Assembly: GCF_029873635.1 (NCBI RefSeq)
Contig: NC_080418.1
Span: 12,999,562-13,063,561, forward strand
Origin: Malania oleifera
Lineage: Eukaryota; Streptophyta; Magnoliopsida; Santalales; Ximeniaceae
Direction of reading: 5' to 3'
DNA length: 64,000 nucleotides
Position numbers and translations under genes: made by a program. Of the stretch, positions 22,274-34,142 are shown piece by piece. Numbering within the stretch: the first letter of the stretch is position 1; every line of letters starts with the position of its first letter. The notes beneath the pieces were generated by a model. The model saw only the letters and a program-made list of their open reading frames with translations. It made no database searches and had not been told where the DNA came from.

Positions 22274-24280
22274 TGTTGACCTTATAGGTTATATCCCATT
22301 TTAATTATGACGAATACCTTGGTATTTAACGTTTTCCTTGAGTTTGTGTGCACGATTAGTCTTACTTAAATAGGCAAGATCATATGGTGTGTATGGTGAC
22401 TCGAAGAAAATGATGAAGACAAAGTGTTTAAATTGTTGTAATTTATATTTCATTCTTTCAGATCTGTAATATTATTAATTCCAAAGGTCTATAATAATTG
22501 GTGCATATCATGCATATAGGATCTGTAAGCTCAATACGACCTTAGAAAGACCCTAGGTCCTTGCACAAGCACTTAGGAAAATCCCCACTATCTCTATGCA
22601 TTTAGGGGTAAAAAATATGGCTTGGTTTTTTAAAATGTTAGGACTTTGGGCGACTGAACCTTGGCCTTGAAAACACCTCGATCGATTGAACGTAGGAAAG
22701 TCAAATAGTTGACCTAACTTTGGGCGACTGAACCAAAATGAACTAAGTGTTCACAGTCAACCAAACTCAAAATAAAGATTTTTTCACCTTCCCTGGGCGC
22801 CCGAACTTCACGCTCATTTTTACCTCGGGTGATTGAAATGGCAAGTTCGACAAATTGAACTTACGCCCAGGCGATTGAACCTCGAGCAGGTTGGAAATCG
22901 CCTTAGACTTAGCCACCCAAACCATTTTTTGAGCACCCGAACACATAAAAAACACTTTTCTTCATGTGACTGTTCGGGCGACCGAACTTATGGCTCGGTC
23001 GACTGAAACTCTCAAGTTAGCCAAATTTTACCATGGTTAACTAAGGTAATTTAGGATTATTTTTGTTAAACTCATTTAAAACAATTTTAATAATTTCCCT
23101 GATGTCCCCAACGGTCAAAATATTTGGCATGTCTATATATATGGCCTCATTTGCAAGATTAAGCGATGATTAGCAATTTGATTAAAAGAAATATCTTCTG
23201 AAATTTTCAAAACTTATTCTTCCAATACAAAGCCAATACTCTCACCCATTGCTCTTTTTATCAATCAAACTTGGTGAGAGTGCCCTTGAGTGATTCTACA
23301 TTGTTCCAACTTGCTAAAACTCTCATTGTTGTGATTGTGTGATTGCTTTTGGATTGAGAGTTTAACTTAAGGTTTTTCCCTTAGTTTAATTAATAATCAT
23401 TACATGGGGAAAACTTTGTAGCTTTTGAGTCTTGGAACTTGTGTTGCAAGACTTGTAAGCTTGTATTGTGATTGTACAAAAAAAAAAAAAATTCACAAGC
23501 TTATTTTTCAAATATCTCTTGTGCTAGAATTTCGAGAAAATCATTTTACAGATATTTTGATTACATCTGTTTGAAATCTTCGAAACTCCACTTTTGATTT
23601 ATACATATTGATAAAGTGTTTCAAAGTTTGATTGAGAATACACTCTTGCTCATGATTGAATATTGATATTAGATTGAGTGTTATTGCACACACGTATTGC
23701 ACTAAGCTTATAGTTCTTATCTACTTGAGGTGCATTTATTATTGCATGTGCATATTGGTATAAATCTCCTTCTTGGAGAAGCACATACTTTGTACACGGA
23801 ATTTTTATTGATTACCTGTTGTATTCCAAGCGTGGCCTGAGGAGGTGTTGATCTAGCTCGTAAAGATTGGTAGGGTCTTCTTCGCCCTATAAGGAGAGTG
23901 TGTAAAGGTTGAGGCCAGTTCTGGTAATTTGACCTGGTTGTAACCGGTGCTGCTCCACCCATTAAGTGAGCAATAGTGGAATCCTCGGGCTTGCGAACTG
24001 AGGCGGGGACATAGAGAGTATTAGCCGAACCCCGATAAGATATCTGGTGTCATTTTTATTTTCCACAATTTACAATCTGCACCTATATGTTAATATTTAT
24101 TACGCTAAATGTTTGATATACTGAGATTGTATTAAATTGATTAAATATCTGCTCAGTAGAATATTTGTGACATTAGGAAATACTTAGACGGACCCTAGGT
24201 TGTGTACTGAATAGTTATACCAAGGCATAAATTTTTAAATATCCAATTCACTCCCTATTGCAAATACACCAATTCCAACA
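22274..24280 (+). repeat. 5' LTR of copy B
   Basis: 2007 bp, TGTTGACC...CCAATTCCAACA. It contains the array of GGGCGACTGAACC-like palindromic words (22640-23010), a TATA-like TCTATATATATGG near 23131-23143 and a TATTGCACA region near 23680. Divergence from the 3' LTR is visible as many substitutions, mainly at CG sites, so the insertion is not recent. Confidence 0.92.
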
Positions 24281-24281
24281 A

Positions 24282-24293
24282 TTAGTATCAAAG
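24282..24293 (+). other. Primer-binding site of copy B
   Basis: TTAGTATCAAAG, one base after the LTR. It is a degenerate match to the initiator tRNA-Met complement TGGTATCAGAGC, in the same position as in copy A. Confidence 0.65.
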
Positions 24294-24334
24294 TCTCGTT
24301 GCATTGACTTAAACGTTTTTTGCAAAAGATCGCA

Positions 24335-24903
24335 ATGGCTCTCATTGGTATATCCTCATTCGGAAAGAGACAGTCACCTACTAGTCCTCCACTATTTTGT
24401 GGTGTTAACTAGACCCACTGAAAAATTCGAATGAGCATTTTTATAAAATCTATGGACTGGAGAGTCTGGTAGGTGATTAATAAAGGAATTTGTGTGCCAG
24501 TTAAAAATGATAATAGTTTAATGCATGCAAATTCTTATGCCATGGATTTATTATACTGTGCTTCAAAAACTAATATTTTTCATGAGATTATGGCATGTAA
24601 AATTTCAAAGGATATCTAGGTTGAGATAGAAAATAGATATAGAGAAACCCATGAAAAGGAGATTGCCACTCCAAACGCTCCAAGCCTAAATGATCAGGTA
24701 GTGACTATTCATGAGCAGGATACATTAGTAGATGATGAGGTATATGAATCTTACCCTACCTTATTTACTGATTCATGTAATGAAGCATGTGATGATTCTT
24801 ATGTTGAATCTTGTGATATATCATATGTTGAATCATCAGTTGCCTCTAATGACTGCTTTGATGATAATGCATGTATTAATTCATGTGATATTTACTGTGA
24901 TGA
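24335..24903 (+). pseudogene. gag of copy B, N-terminal part
   Basis: Starts ATGGCTCTCATTGGTATATC and encodes a copia-type gag N-terminus (SFGKRQSPTSPPLFCGVN, then WKIRMSIFIKSMDWRVW in another frame). Stops occur after residue 27 and again later, so it is broken. The 3' portion (24701-24903) is open and rich in Cys, Asp and Ser. It is interrupted after GATGA by the gypsy at 24904; the rest is at 36354-37015. Confidence 0.8.
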
Positions 24904-26061
24904 TGTAACGTCCTCAAAATTCTCACCATTTATATATATATATATAACCATACCTATGCAGCGGAAACATAAGTCATACAACCATATATACTAAACAATA
25001 TCAGAATTTAGTACATTCAGACCATAGTCATATACAATATCTCCCTCCAGTATCATCTACCCCAAAAATACAAAACCCTGTCACAAACTTACCCTACAAC
25101 TAGGGTAACCAAGTCAACTCTCTATCTGCTAGTCTGATTTGCTTGCCTAGCTAGCTCACTTGAAAAGTGGTAAAGTAATGGGGTGAGACAACACTTAGTA
25201 AGTGAAAATGTGCTATTACTAATGAGTCGCGACTGAGTCGAAAAACTATAATAATAATAAAATTTAAAACTGCATGATCTGGAAAATTTGTAAAACACAT
25301 GTATAGTAACTTAAAAACATTTGTATCATCTAAATTTTCTATCATTCACATTGTTATATCATACTATATACGAAAAAAGTTGCAAAACTATATACATATA
25401 CATAACTGTGCTCTTTCCCTGGGGCTCTGTATGTTATGATTTGACCCTTCATGACATGGTTGTGCGGCCCGTAGGCGAGACTTAATCTGGTTGGCCTTCC
25501 AGGTAAGTCATCATACTCTACACTACCTCAGCCTAACCAAACTTCATCCACTCCTAAGTTCAGGACTGGCTGCTACCTCGTCAAACTGGCCCCCTCAACC
25601 CAGTGAACTAGGGAGTTGCATCCTCTCCGAGCATAATTTGATGGCACCTACACACTATCTAAGATATGTGGTTGCACTCTATTCTATATATAACAACGGT
25701 ACCGTGCTCTGTAACTGTATCTGTCTATAATCTTTCCGAAGGGATCTGATACAATATACATATATATTATACTCTTTTTACTGTTTTCATTATGTTTCCA
25801 AGATAACCATAACACAATTAATTTGAACTGTAAATATTGTAATATTTGTAGCATCTTAATGTTATAGCTGTATAATCTATTTTTACTTTCTATCTGTGTA
25901 ATCTGTCTGTATACTTTGGGTGTTAGGGCATTTACGAAAACATAACATTCTATAAATACTATGTATACTAATCTGAATAAATAACTATGTACGTGTATAT
26001 ATACAACATTCTATAAATACTATGTATACTGATCTGAATAAATATCTATGTATGTGTATAC

Positions 26062-26108
<47 letters not shown>

Positions 26109-27064
26109 TGTGAAGCTATTTGAATAAAAACAGTATATGAACTTATATCCATCTGTATAATATCATATACTAGAAAAACTATATAAAATTCTACATTAAA
26201 TAATATCTACTCAATTCACACATACTTTAGAATCTCAAATACTATAAAAGCTACATAATAACTAGTATACATGCACATCTGTAAAATTCCTGTTAATATA
26301 ATCAAATCTCCTAACATAGCATATTTCCCTTACCTAGTTTCTGAAAAGCCCTCACTGAACTTTGACCCCATACCCACAGGGTTCTCCACTCAATACCCTG
26401 AAAACGACATCCCCCCAAAACAAAACATTAGTATTTTCCTGCATACAACATTTCCTATAACTGTAGGAAAAGCAGATTCTAAATAAAACACCTTACCCTG
26501 AAATTGGGATAAATTGCAAACCAATCCCACCAACGATCAGCTCCAGCAGTCTTGCAGAGAACTTCATTAGGAGCGTCGTGGTGGCCTCGAATTTTTGATC
26601 CGGCAAGAAATGGGCCGAAATCGAAGAGAGAAGGAGGGAAAGGCATTTAGAGAGAGAGAGAGAGAGAGAGAAAGAAAGAGAGGAAGATTTACGCCATTTT
26701 TTTGCAAATTAACCCAAATTTTCACTATTTATAGGCCTAAATTCGTCAACGAGACATGTCATCTCGTTGACGAGTTCTTAAGTGATTTCGTCGAGGAACC
26801 TTACTTCCTCGTCGATGAATTTCAAACTGCCCAAAACCGCTCTTAGTATCTTCTCGTCGACAAGACATGGTTTGGTCGACGAGGTCTCCTTATGCGCTCG
26901 TCGACGAATCCCCTATGTTTGTCGACGAGGCCCTGTGTAAATCTCTTGGGTTATTACATTCAAAGTATAATGTCATCGACGAAGTCTGTTGCCTCCTTCT
27001 TTTTTTTGTTTCCATTTCCCTCCCTTTTTATTATTTAAATACAATTATTCTTTGGCTCATTACA
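24904..27064 (-). repeat. 3' LTR of gypsy 1
   Basis: 2161 bp from TGTAACGTCC to GGCTCATTACA on the plus strand, next to the polypurine tract. It contains (TA)n near 26070-26103, a (GA)n tract near 26648-26672 and a TCGTCGACGA palindrome cluster at 26738-26985. Roughly nine in ten bases match the other LTR in the stretches I compared. Confidence 0.9.
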
Positions 27065-27077
27065 TTCTCCCCTCCTT
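27065..27077 (-). other. Polypurine tract of gypsy 1
   Basis: The minus strand reads AAGGAGGGGAGAA directly before the LTR start TGTAATGAGCC. Confidence 0.88.
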
Positions 27078-27080
27078 ATA

Positions 27081-27100
27081 AAATTTCGTCCTCGAAATTT
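27081..27100. repeat. Small perfect hairpin beside the polypurine tract
   Basis: AAATTTCG TCCT CGAAATTT: an 8-bp stem with a 4-base loop, four bases from the polypurine tract. A 7-bp version with the same spacing is in the second Tekay-like element at 50531-50550. Confidence 0.8.
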
Positions 27101-27298
27101 ACTATTCATATATCTCATCATTCTTTAAAGGCAAAACGGTCTACTTATTTTAATATCTACCCTCACTTATGGCGGGGGAATACCATGGTTACATTCTATG
27201 TTCTAGGAGATTACACAAATAAAATTAAAAACTACTTACTAACTAAATAGTACATGTACCTGCAAAAGAAACATTACCTAACTATTTACATTACCTAA

Positions 27299-30200
27299 TT
27301 ACTCTAGGAACAGATGTGGGTATTTCTTTTTAATTTCATCCTTGAATTCCCATAAGGCTTCTTCCATAGCATGGTTCCTCCACAAAATCTTCACTAGTTG
27401 AATTTTTTTAGTACGTAGTTCTTGTGTCTTTCTGTCTAAAATATGTACTAGCGTCTCTTCATAAGCTAGTGAATCCTTGAGTTCTATCTCTGCATAGCTG
27501 ATTATGTGAGACGGGTCTGGGACGTATTTCAGCAACATGGAACACATCATGAATTCGAGCCAAAGCTGGTGGCAAAACTAGCCTATAGGCAACTGACCTT
27601 AGTCTCTCTAATATCTCAAAATGGTCAATATACCTAGGGTTCAGCTTGCCCTTCTTTACAAACCTCAAAACTCCTTTCAGAGGAGCTATCTTCAAAAATA
27701 CTCGATCTCCCACATCAAACTCTAATTCTCGATAGCGAGTGTCTGCATAGATTTTCTGTTGACTCTACGCGGTACTAATTATTTCTTTAATTAGTCGGAC
27801 CTTGTCACAAGCCTGTTGTACTATCTCTGGACCCAAAACTCACCTTTCACCTACCTCGTCCTAGAAGAGAGGACAACGACATCTCCTACCATACAATGCC
27901 TTATATGGAGCCATGTCGATACTAGCCCGGTAGTTGTTATTGTAAGTAAATTCAACTAGTGGTAGAAACTGAGTCCAGCTACCCTGAAATCCAGCATGCA
28001 CGCATGAAGCATATCTTCTAATGCCTAGATCGTCCTCTCAGTCTGTCCATCTGTCTGGGGATAGAAAGCAGTGCTAAATGCTAACTGTGTACTCATAGTC
28101 TCCTGAAAACTTTTCCAGAATCATGAAGTAAACAGAGGGTCTCGATTCGAGATTATGGATACTAGTACTCCATGAACACGAACTACCTCCTGAACATATA
28201 TCTTTGCTAGTCTGTCCATGGAATAGCCGATTTTAATAAGGATAAAATGACTGGTCTTCGTCAAACGATCCACAACCACCCAAATTGCATTCAATCCCTG
28301 ACGCACTGACGGTAATCCTGTAACGAAATCCATCGAAACGTGATCCTATTTCCATTTTGGAATAAATAATGGCTGCAACTACCCTGCTGGTCTCTGGTGC
28401 TCAGCTTTAACCTACTGGCACGTCAAGCACTGCTGTACAAATTCGGTTATATCTCTCTTCATTCCACTCCACCAAAAGCACTCCCGCAGATCCCGATACA
28501 TTTTAGTGCTACCTAGATGTACGGTGTAGAGGGATCTCTGAGCCTCCTCCAATACAGTTCTCCTGATCTTGGTATCTGTAAAAACACAAAGCCTAGTACG
28601 GAACTGCAAAGCTCCGTCATTTGATATGCTGAATTCCTCACTCAAACCATCTCGCAACCTAGCCATTACTTCTGCCAACTCTGCATCATCACTCTAGGCT
28701 GCTTTAATCCTCTCACATAGCGTAGGCTGAACTACTAGAGTGGCAATGGCTGCCTGAGGACTTTCCTCTATTAATTCTATGTTGAGCCTCTCCAAATCTA
28801 TCAAAATTGAATGCGGAATCTCCATGGCTATTAGTACTAGTCCCATTGATTTTCTACTCAAACCATCAGCTACCACATTCGCTCTCCCTAGGTGGTAACT
28901 AATGGCGCAGTTATAGTCTTTAATAAGCTCTAGCCACCTTCTTTGTCTCATATTTAGATCCTTTTGAGTAAAGAAATACTTCAAGATCTCGTGATCTATG
29001 AAAATCTCGCACTTTCCACTATATAGGTAATGCCTCCAAATCTTAAGAGCATACACCACTGCAGCAAGCTCTAAATCATGGACATGATAATTCCTCTCAT
29101 ACTCTTTAAGTTGTCTAGACGCATACGCAATAATCCTGCCATGCTGCATCAACATGCATCCAAGACCCTTCAAAGAGGCATCACTATATATTACAAACCC
29201 GTCCTCCCCTGATGGAATAGCTAATACCGGAATTGAAACTAACCGCCGCTTTAACTTCTGAAAACTCTGTTCACAGTCGTCGGTCCAATTAAACTTCGCA
29301 TTTTTTCTTGTAAGTTGTGTTAATGGACTTGATAGTCTAGAGAAGCCATCTACGAATTGCCGGTAATAGCCTACTAATCCTAGAAAACTTTTGACCTCAT
29401 GAACCCTGTCTGGCCTTTCCCAACTTACTACCGCCTCTATTTTTCTCAGATCGACTGATACACCTGTTTTAGAGATCACATGGCCAAGAAAGGTAACTTG
29501 CCTTAGCCAAAACTCACATTTCTTGAATTTTGCATACAATTTTCTTTCTCTCAATATCTATAACACCAGCCTTAAATGATGTTCATACTCCTCAAAACTT
29601 CTCGAGTACACCAGTATATCATCAATGAAGACAACCACAAATTGGCCCAAATATTGATGAAACACTCTATTCATTAAATCCATGACTACTACAGGTGCGT
29701 TAGTCAACCCAAATGGCATCACCAAGAACTCATAATGCTCATATCGGGTTCGAAATGCGGTCTTCAAAATATCCTCTGCTCTAACTTTCACTTGATGGTA
29801 ACCCGATCGCAGGTCAATTTCAAAGTAAACCTAGGTCCCCTGAAGCTGATCAAATAAATCATCAATCCTAAGGAGAGGATATTTATTCTTGACTGTCAGT
29901 TTGTTTATTTCCCTATAATTGATGCACAATCTCATGGTTCCATCTTTCTTTTCACGAACAAAACTAGCGCTCCCCAAGGTGACACACTGGGCCTGATAAA
30001 CCCTTTGTTCAACAATTCCTGTAACTGATCTTTCAATTCTTTCAACTCAACTGGAGTCATACGACACGGTGCTTTAGATACCGGTGCAGATCCTGGCAAC
30101 AGATCTACAGTAAACTCAGTTTCACGGTCTGGCGGAAAACCAGACAATTCTTCTAGAAAGACATTTGGAAATTCCCTTACTACTAGTATGTCAGCTGTCT

Positions 30201-30720
30201 CAATTCTTCTTTCGGTAATTCTTTTATGTATGCGACATACCCCTGGCAACCATCCTGTAGCAGTCTCCTCACCTGAATAGCCGACACTAGTTGTGGTGAG
30301 GCACATACACGTGAACCCATAAATTTGTATTCCTACTCGCCCGGGGGTTTGAAAATAACTTCTTTCTGATGGCAATCTATGCTAGCGTAATGAGTAGCTA
30401 GCCAGTCCATGCCCAGTATCACATCAAACCCCTGCATATCTAGGATCACAAGTTCGGCTAATAGCATTCTCTCCTAAATACCTACTGGAAAATTTCAAAG
30501 CACTTTCCTGCATTTTACCACAAATCTCATCGGCGTACCTATAGATAATTCTACATCTAATAACTATGTTTCTACCCCAGTTATTCTGACATACCCCGCC
30601 GATATAAAAGAGTGGGTGGCACCTGTATCAAACAAAACAATAATGTTATATCGTGAAGCAGTAAAGGTACCTGTGACCACGTCTCCAGTCGTCTCGACGT
30701 CTCCCGGCGTAAACGTATAA
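27299..30720 (-). pseudogene. gypsy 1 pol: protease, RT, RNase H, integrase, chromodomain-like tail
   Basis: From the 5' end: protease with VLFDTGATHSFIS near 30620; RT with the SPWGA segment near 29975, MPFGLTNAP near 29710 and catalytic [14 protein letters not shown] near 29620. RNase H has YSDAS near 29195, [19 protein letters not shown] near 29060 and [10 protein letters not shown] near 28870. Integrase has the zinc-region CLTCQ near 28412, MDFVTGLPS at 28333, NRDPLF near 28135 and QTDGQTERTI near 28050. The C-terminal GKLNPRYIDHFEILE (27640) is followed by LWRNHAMEEALWEFKDEI near 27330, the chromodomain-like end. At least eight frame breaks separate these pieces. No single protein can be made. 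Confidence 0.88.
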
Positions 30721-30779
30721 ACCCTTGCCGGCGTGATATTTCTCTGCTAGCCTCTGCGGGGCGCCTAGTATCCTCCTCG

Positions 30780-31760
30780 AAATGGCCTAGGAGCCGGTAT
30801 ATAACCTAGTGTCATCTGACAAGATTGAGCCATATGACCGGGCCTCCCACAGCAAAAACACACATTCTCCCCCAGCCGACATTCACCCAGCTGTCTCCAT
30901 CCACATATGGTACAAATGGTGGGAGGCTGACCACCCTGAAATCCACCTTACTCTACCATCTGTCTCTGACCTCCGCTAGATCTACCTCCTCTCCAAGGGC
31001 CTCAATTGAGACCCGCCTGAAAACCCGACAGTGCAGTCCTCTTCTTCTGACTCTATGTCTTGGTCTCCTTGGGTAGACTCTCTTCTGCTATAATAGCCCT
31101 ATCAACCAACTCTGCAAAGTCCTGGATCCTTAGTACCGCCACCTGCCTATAAATATCTCGCCTCAAGTTTCTCTTTAACATTCTCGTCTTCCTCACTTCA
31201 TCGAGGACAATATATGGGCAGAAACGCGGGAGCTCGATAAATCTCACCGCGTACTACTGGACTGTCATCGGCCTCTGGGACAGACTCAAAAACTCCACTC
31301 GAGCCTCTCTGACTGAGGCAAGATAGTACCTATCGAAGAACATCTCCCTGAATCAAGCCTAGGTCATCGGCACTGGTATAGCCCTTTGTCCTCCAATAGC
31401 CTGGTAGTTTTCCACCATCTCTCGACCTCCCCCGTTAGTCGTATCATATAAGACCCTCTGCTCATCGATGCAGTGAAGTACTGTCAGGATCTTCTTTACC
31501 TCCTACACCTAATTCTCAGCAACTGTAGGGTCAGCCACTCCAGAAAAGGCTAGCGGATTCATTTTCATAAATTTCTCTATAGTATATCGCTGAACTGGAG
31601 ATGGACCTCCCTGCTCTCTAGAGCTCCACGCTATCTCAGTCATAACTTGCTGAGCCATCCTACATAGCACAGCATCTAAATGTCCACCTCCCACGCCAAA
31701 AGGACCCGCTCCATCATCCGTACTGGCGTGAGTGCTATAGCCTCCTATGTCTATCCTGCA
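30780..31760 (-). pseudogene. gypsy 1 gag
   Basis: The capsid region is recognisable as a retrotransposon gag (FMKMNPLAFSG near 31560, then an LVDRAIIAEESL-like segment near 31100). The zinc knuckle follows near 30830 with CFCCGRPGHMAQSC, which fits CX2CX4HX4C. The frame is broken by several stops between 31053 and 31509. The ATG was not fixed; open sequence extends to at least 31694. Confidence 0.8.
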
Positions 31761-32062
31761 AATATGTAAAGCACCGTTTCAGAATCCTATTCCCCATACA
31801 GACCTAACTTATTCAACTAAAACTTTGAATCTTTTATTAACTATCCCTCCTAATCCTAATCCCAAAATTCAATCCTGCAACCCAAACACACGACTCGTTG
31901 ATAATTTACTATGGCTTTCATGAAATTGTCACTCTAGGAAAAACACATAACCCACAACGAAATCCTGTATCCAGATCACAGAACAAAATTTCAAATTCTT
32001 TTTCCTATATTCTTATATTGTTTCCCGCTACACTCTAGAGTCTATAGAACCTAACAACCAAG

Positions 32063-32074
32063 GCTCTGGTACCA
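32063..32074 (-). other. Primer-binding site of gypsy 1
   Basis: The minus strand reads TGGTACCAGAGC, a single mismatch to the initiator tRNA-Met complement, three bases from the LTR. Confidence 0.85.
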
Positions 32075-32100
32075 AAATGTAAAGTCCTCAAAATTCTCAC

Positions 32101-32144
<44 letters not shown>

Positions 32145-33756
32145 CCATACCTATGCAGCGTAAACATAAGTCATACAACAATATATACTAAACAATATCA
32201 GAATTTAGTTCATTTAGACCATAGCCACATATAATATCTCCCTCCAGTATCATCTACTCCAAAAATACAAAACCCTGTCACAAACTTACCCTACAACCAG
32301 GGTAACCAAATCAACTCTCTATCCGCGAGCCTGATTTGCTCGCCTAGTTGGCTCACCTGAAAAGTGGTAAAGTAATGGGGTGAGACAACACTCAGTAAGT
32401 GGAAATATGCTTTTACTAGTATGTAGCGACCGAGTCATAAAACTATAATAATAACATTTAAAAAAGCATGATCTGGCGAATCTATAAAACACATGTATAG
32501 TAGCTTAAAAATATTTGTATCATCTGAACTTTCTATCATTCATACTGCTATATCATACTATATACGACAAAAGCTGTAAAACTATATACATATACATAAT
32601 TGTGCTCTTTCCCAAGGACTCTGTATGTCATGATTTGACCACTCATAACAGGGTTGTGCGGCCCGTAGGCGGGACTTAATTTGGTCGGCCCTCCAGGTAA
32701 GTCTTCATACTCTACACAACCTCAGTCCGGCCAAATTGCATCCACTCCTAAGCTCGGGACTGGCTGCTACCTCATCAAACTGGCCCCCTCAACCCAGTAA
32801 ACTGGGGAGCTACATCCTCTCCGAGCATAGTTTGACAGTACCCACACACTATCTGAGATATGTGGTTGCACTCTATTCTGCATATAGCAACGGTATCGTG
32901 CTCTGTAATTGTATCTGTCTATAATCTTTCCATAGAGATCCGATACTATATACATATATATTATACTCTTTTTACTATTTTCATTATGTTTCCAAGATAA
33001 CCATAACACAATTAATTTGAACTGTAAATACTGTAATATCTGTAGCATCTTGATGGTATAACTGTATAATCTATTTGTACTTTCTATCTGTGTAATTTGT
33101 CTATATACTTTGGGTGTTAAGGCCTTTAGGAAACCATAACATTCTATAAATACTATGTATACTGATCTGAATAAATATCTATGTACGTGTATATATACAT
33201 ACATACATATATATATACTTGTGAAATTATTTGAATAAAAATTGTATATGAACTTATATCCATCTGTATAATATCATATATTGGAAAAACTATATAAAAT
33301 TCTACATTAAATAATATCTACTTAAGCCACACATGCTTTAGAATCTCATATACTGTAAAAGCTACATAATAACTAGTATACATGCACATATGTAAAATTC
33401 TAGTTAATATAATCAAATCTCCTAACATAACATATTTTCCTTACCTAGTTTCTGAAAAGCTCTCACTGAACTTTAACCCCACACCCGCAAGGTTCTCCAC
33501 TCAACACCCTGAAAACGACATTCCCCAAAACAAAACATTAGTATTTTCCTACATACAACATTTCCCATAACTGCAGGAAAAGCAGAATCTAAATAAAACA
33601 CCTTACCCTGAATTTAGGATGAATTCCAAACCAATTCCACCAATGATCAGCTCCGACAGTCTTGCAGAGAACTTCACTAGGAGCGTCGTGGTGGCCTTAG
33701 ATTTTTTATCCGGCGAGAAACGGGGCCGAAATCAAGAGAGAAGGAGGGAGAGGTGT

Positions 33757-33758
33757 TT

Positions 33759-33834
<76 letters not shown>
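33757..33834 (+). repeat. (AG)n microsatellite
   Basis: Nearly 40 AG units with one AAAG interruption. The equivalent site in the 3' LTR (26648-26672) has only about a third as many, so the tract expanded after insertion. Confidence 0.93.
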
Positions 33835-33837
<3 letters not shown>

Positions 33838-34142
33838 GATTTATGCCACTTTTTTTGCAAATTAACCTGGGTTTTCACTATTTATAGGTCCGGATTCATT
33901 GACGAGACACGTCATCTCGTCGATGAGTTCTTAAGTGATTTCATCAACGAACTTTACTTCCTCGTCGACAAATTTCAGACTGCCCAAAACCCCTATCGGT
34001 ATCTTCTCGTCAACGAGTCATGGTTTCGTCGACAAGGTCTCCTTATGTGCTCGTCGACGAATCCCCTGTGTTCATTGACGAGGCCTAGTGTAAATCTTCT
34101 AGGTTATTACATTCAAAGTGCAATGTCTTCGACGAAGTCTAT

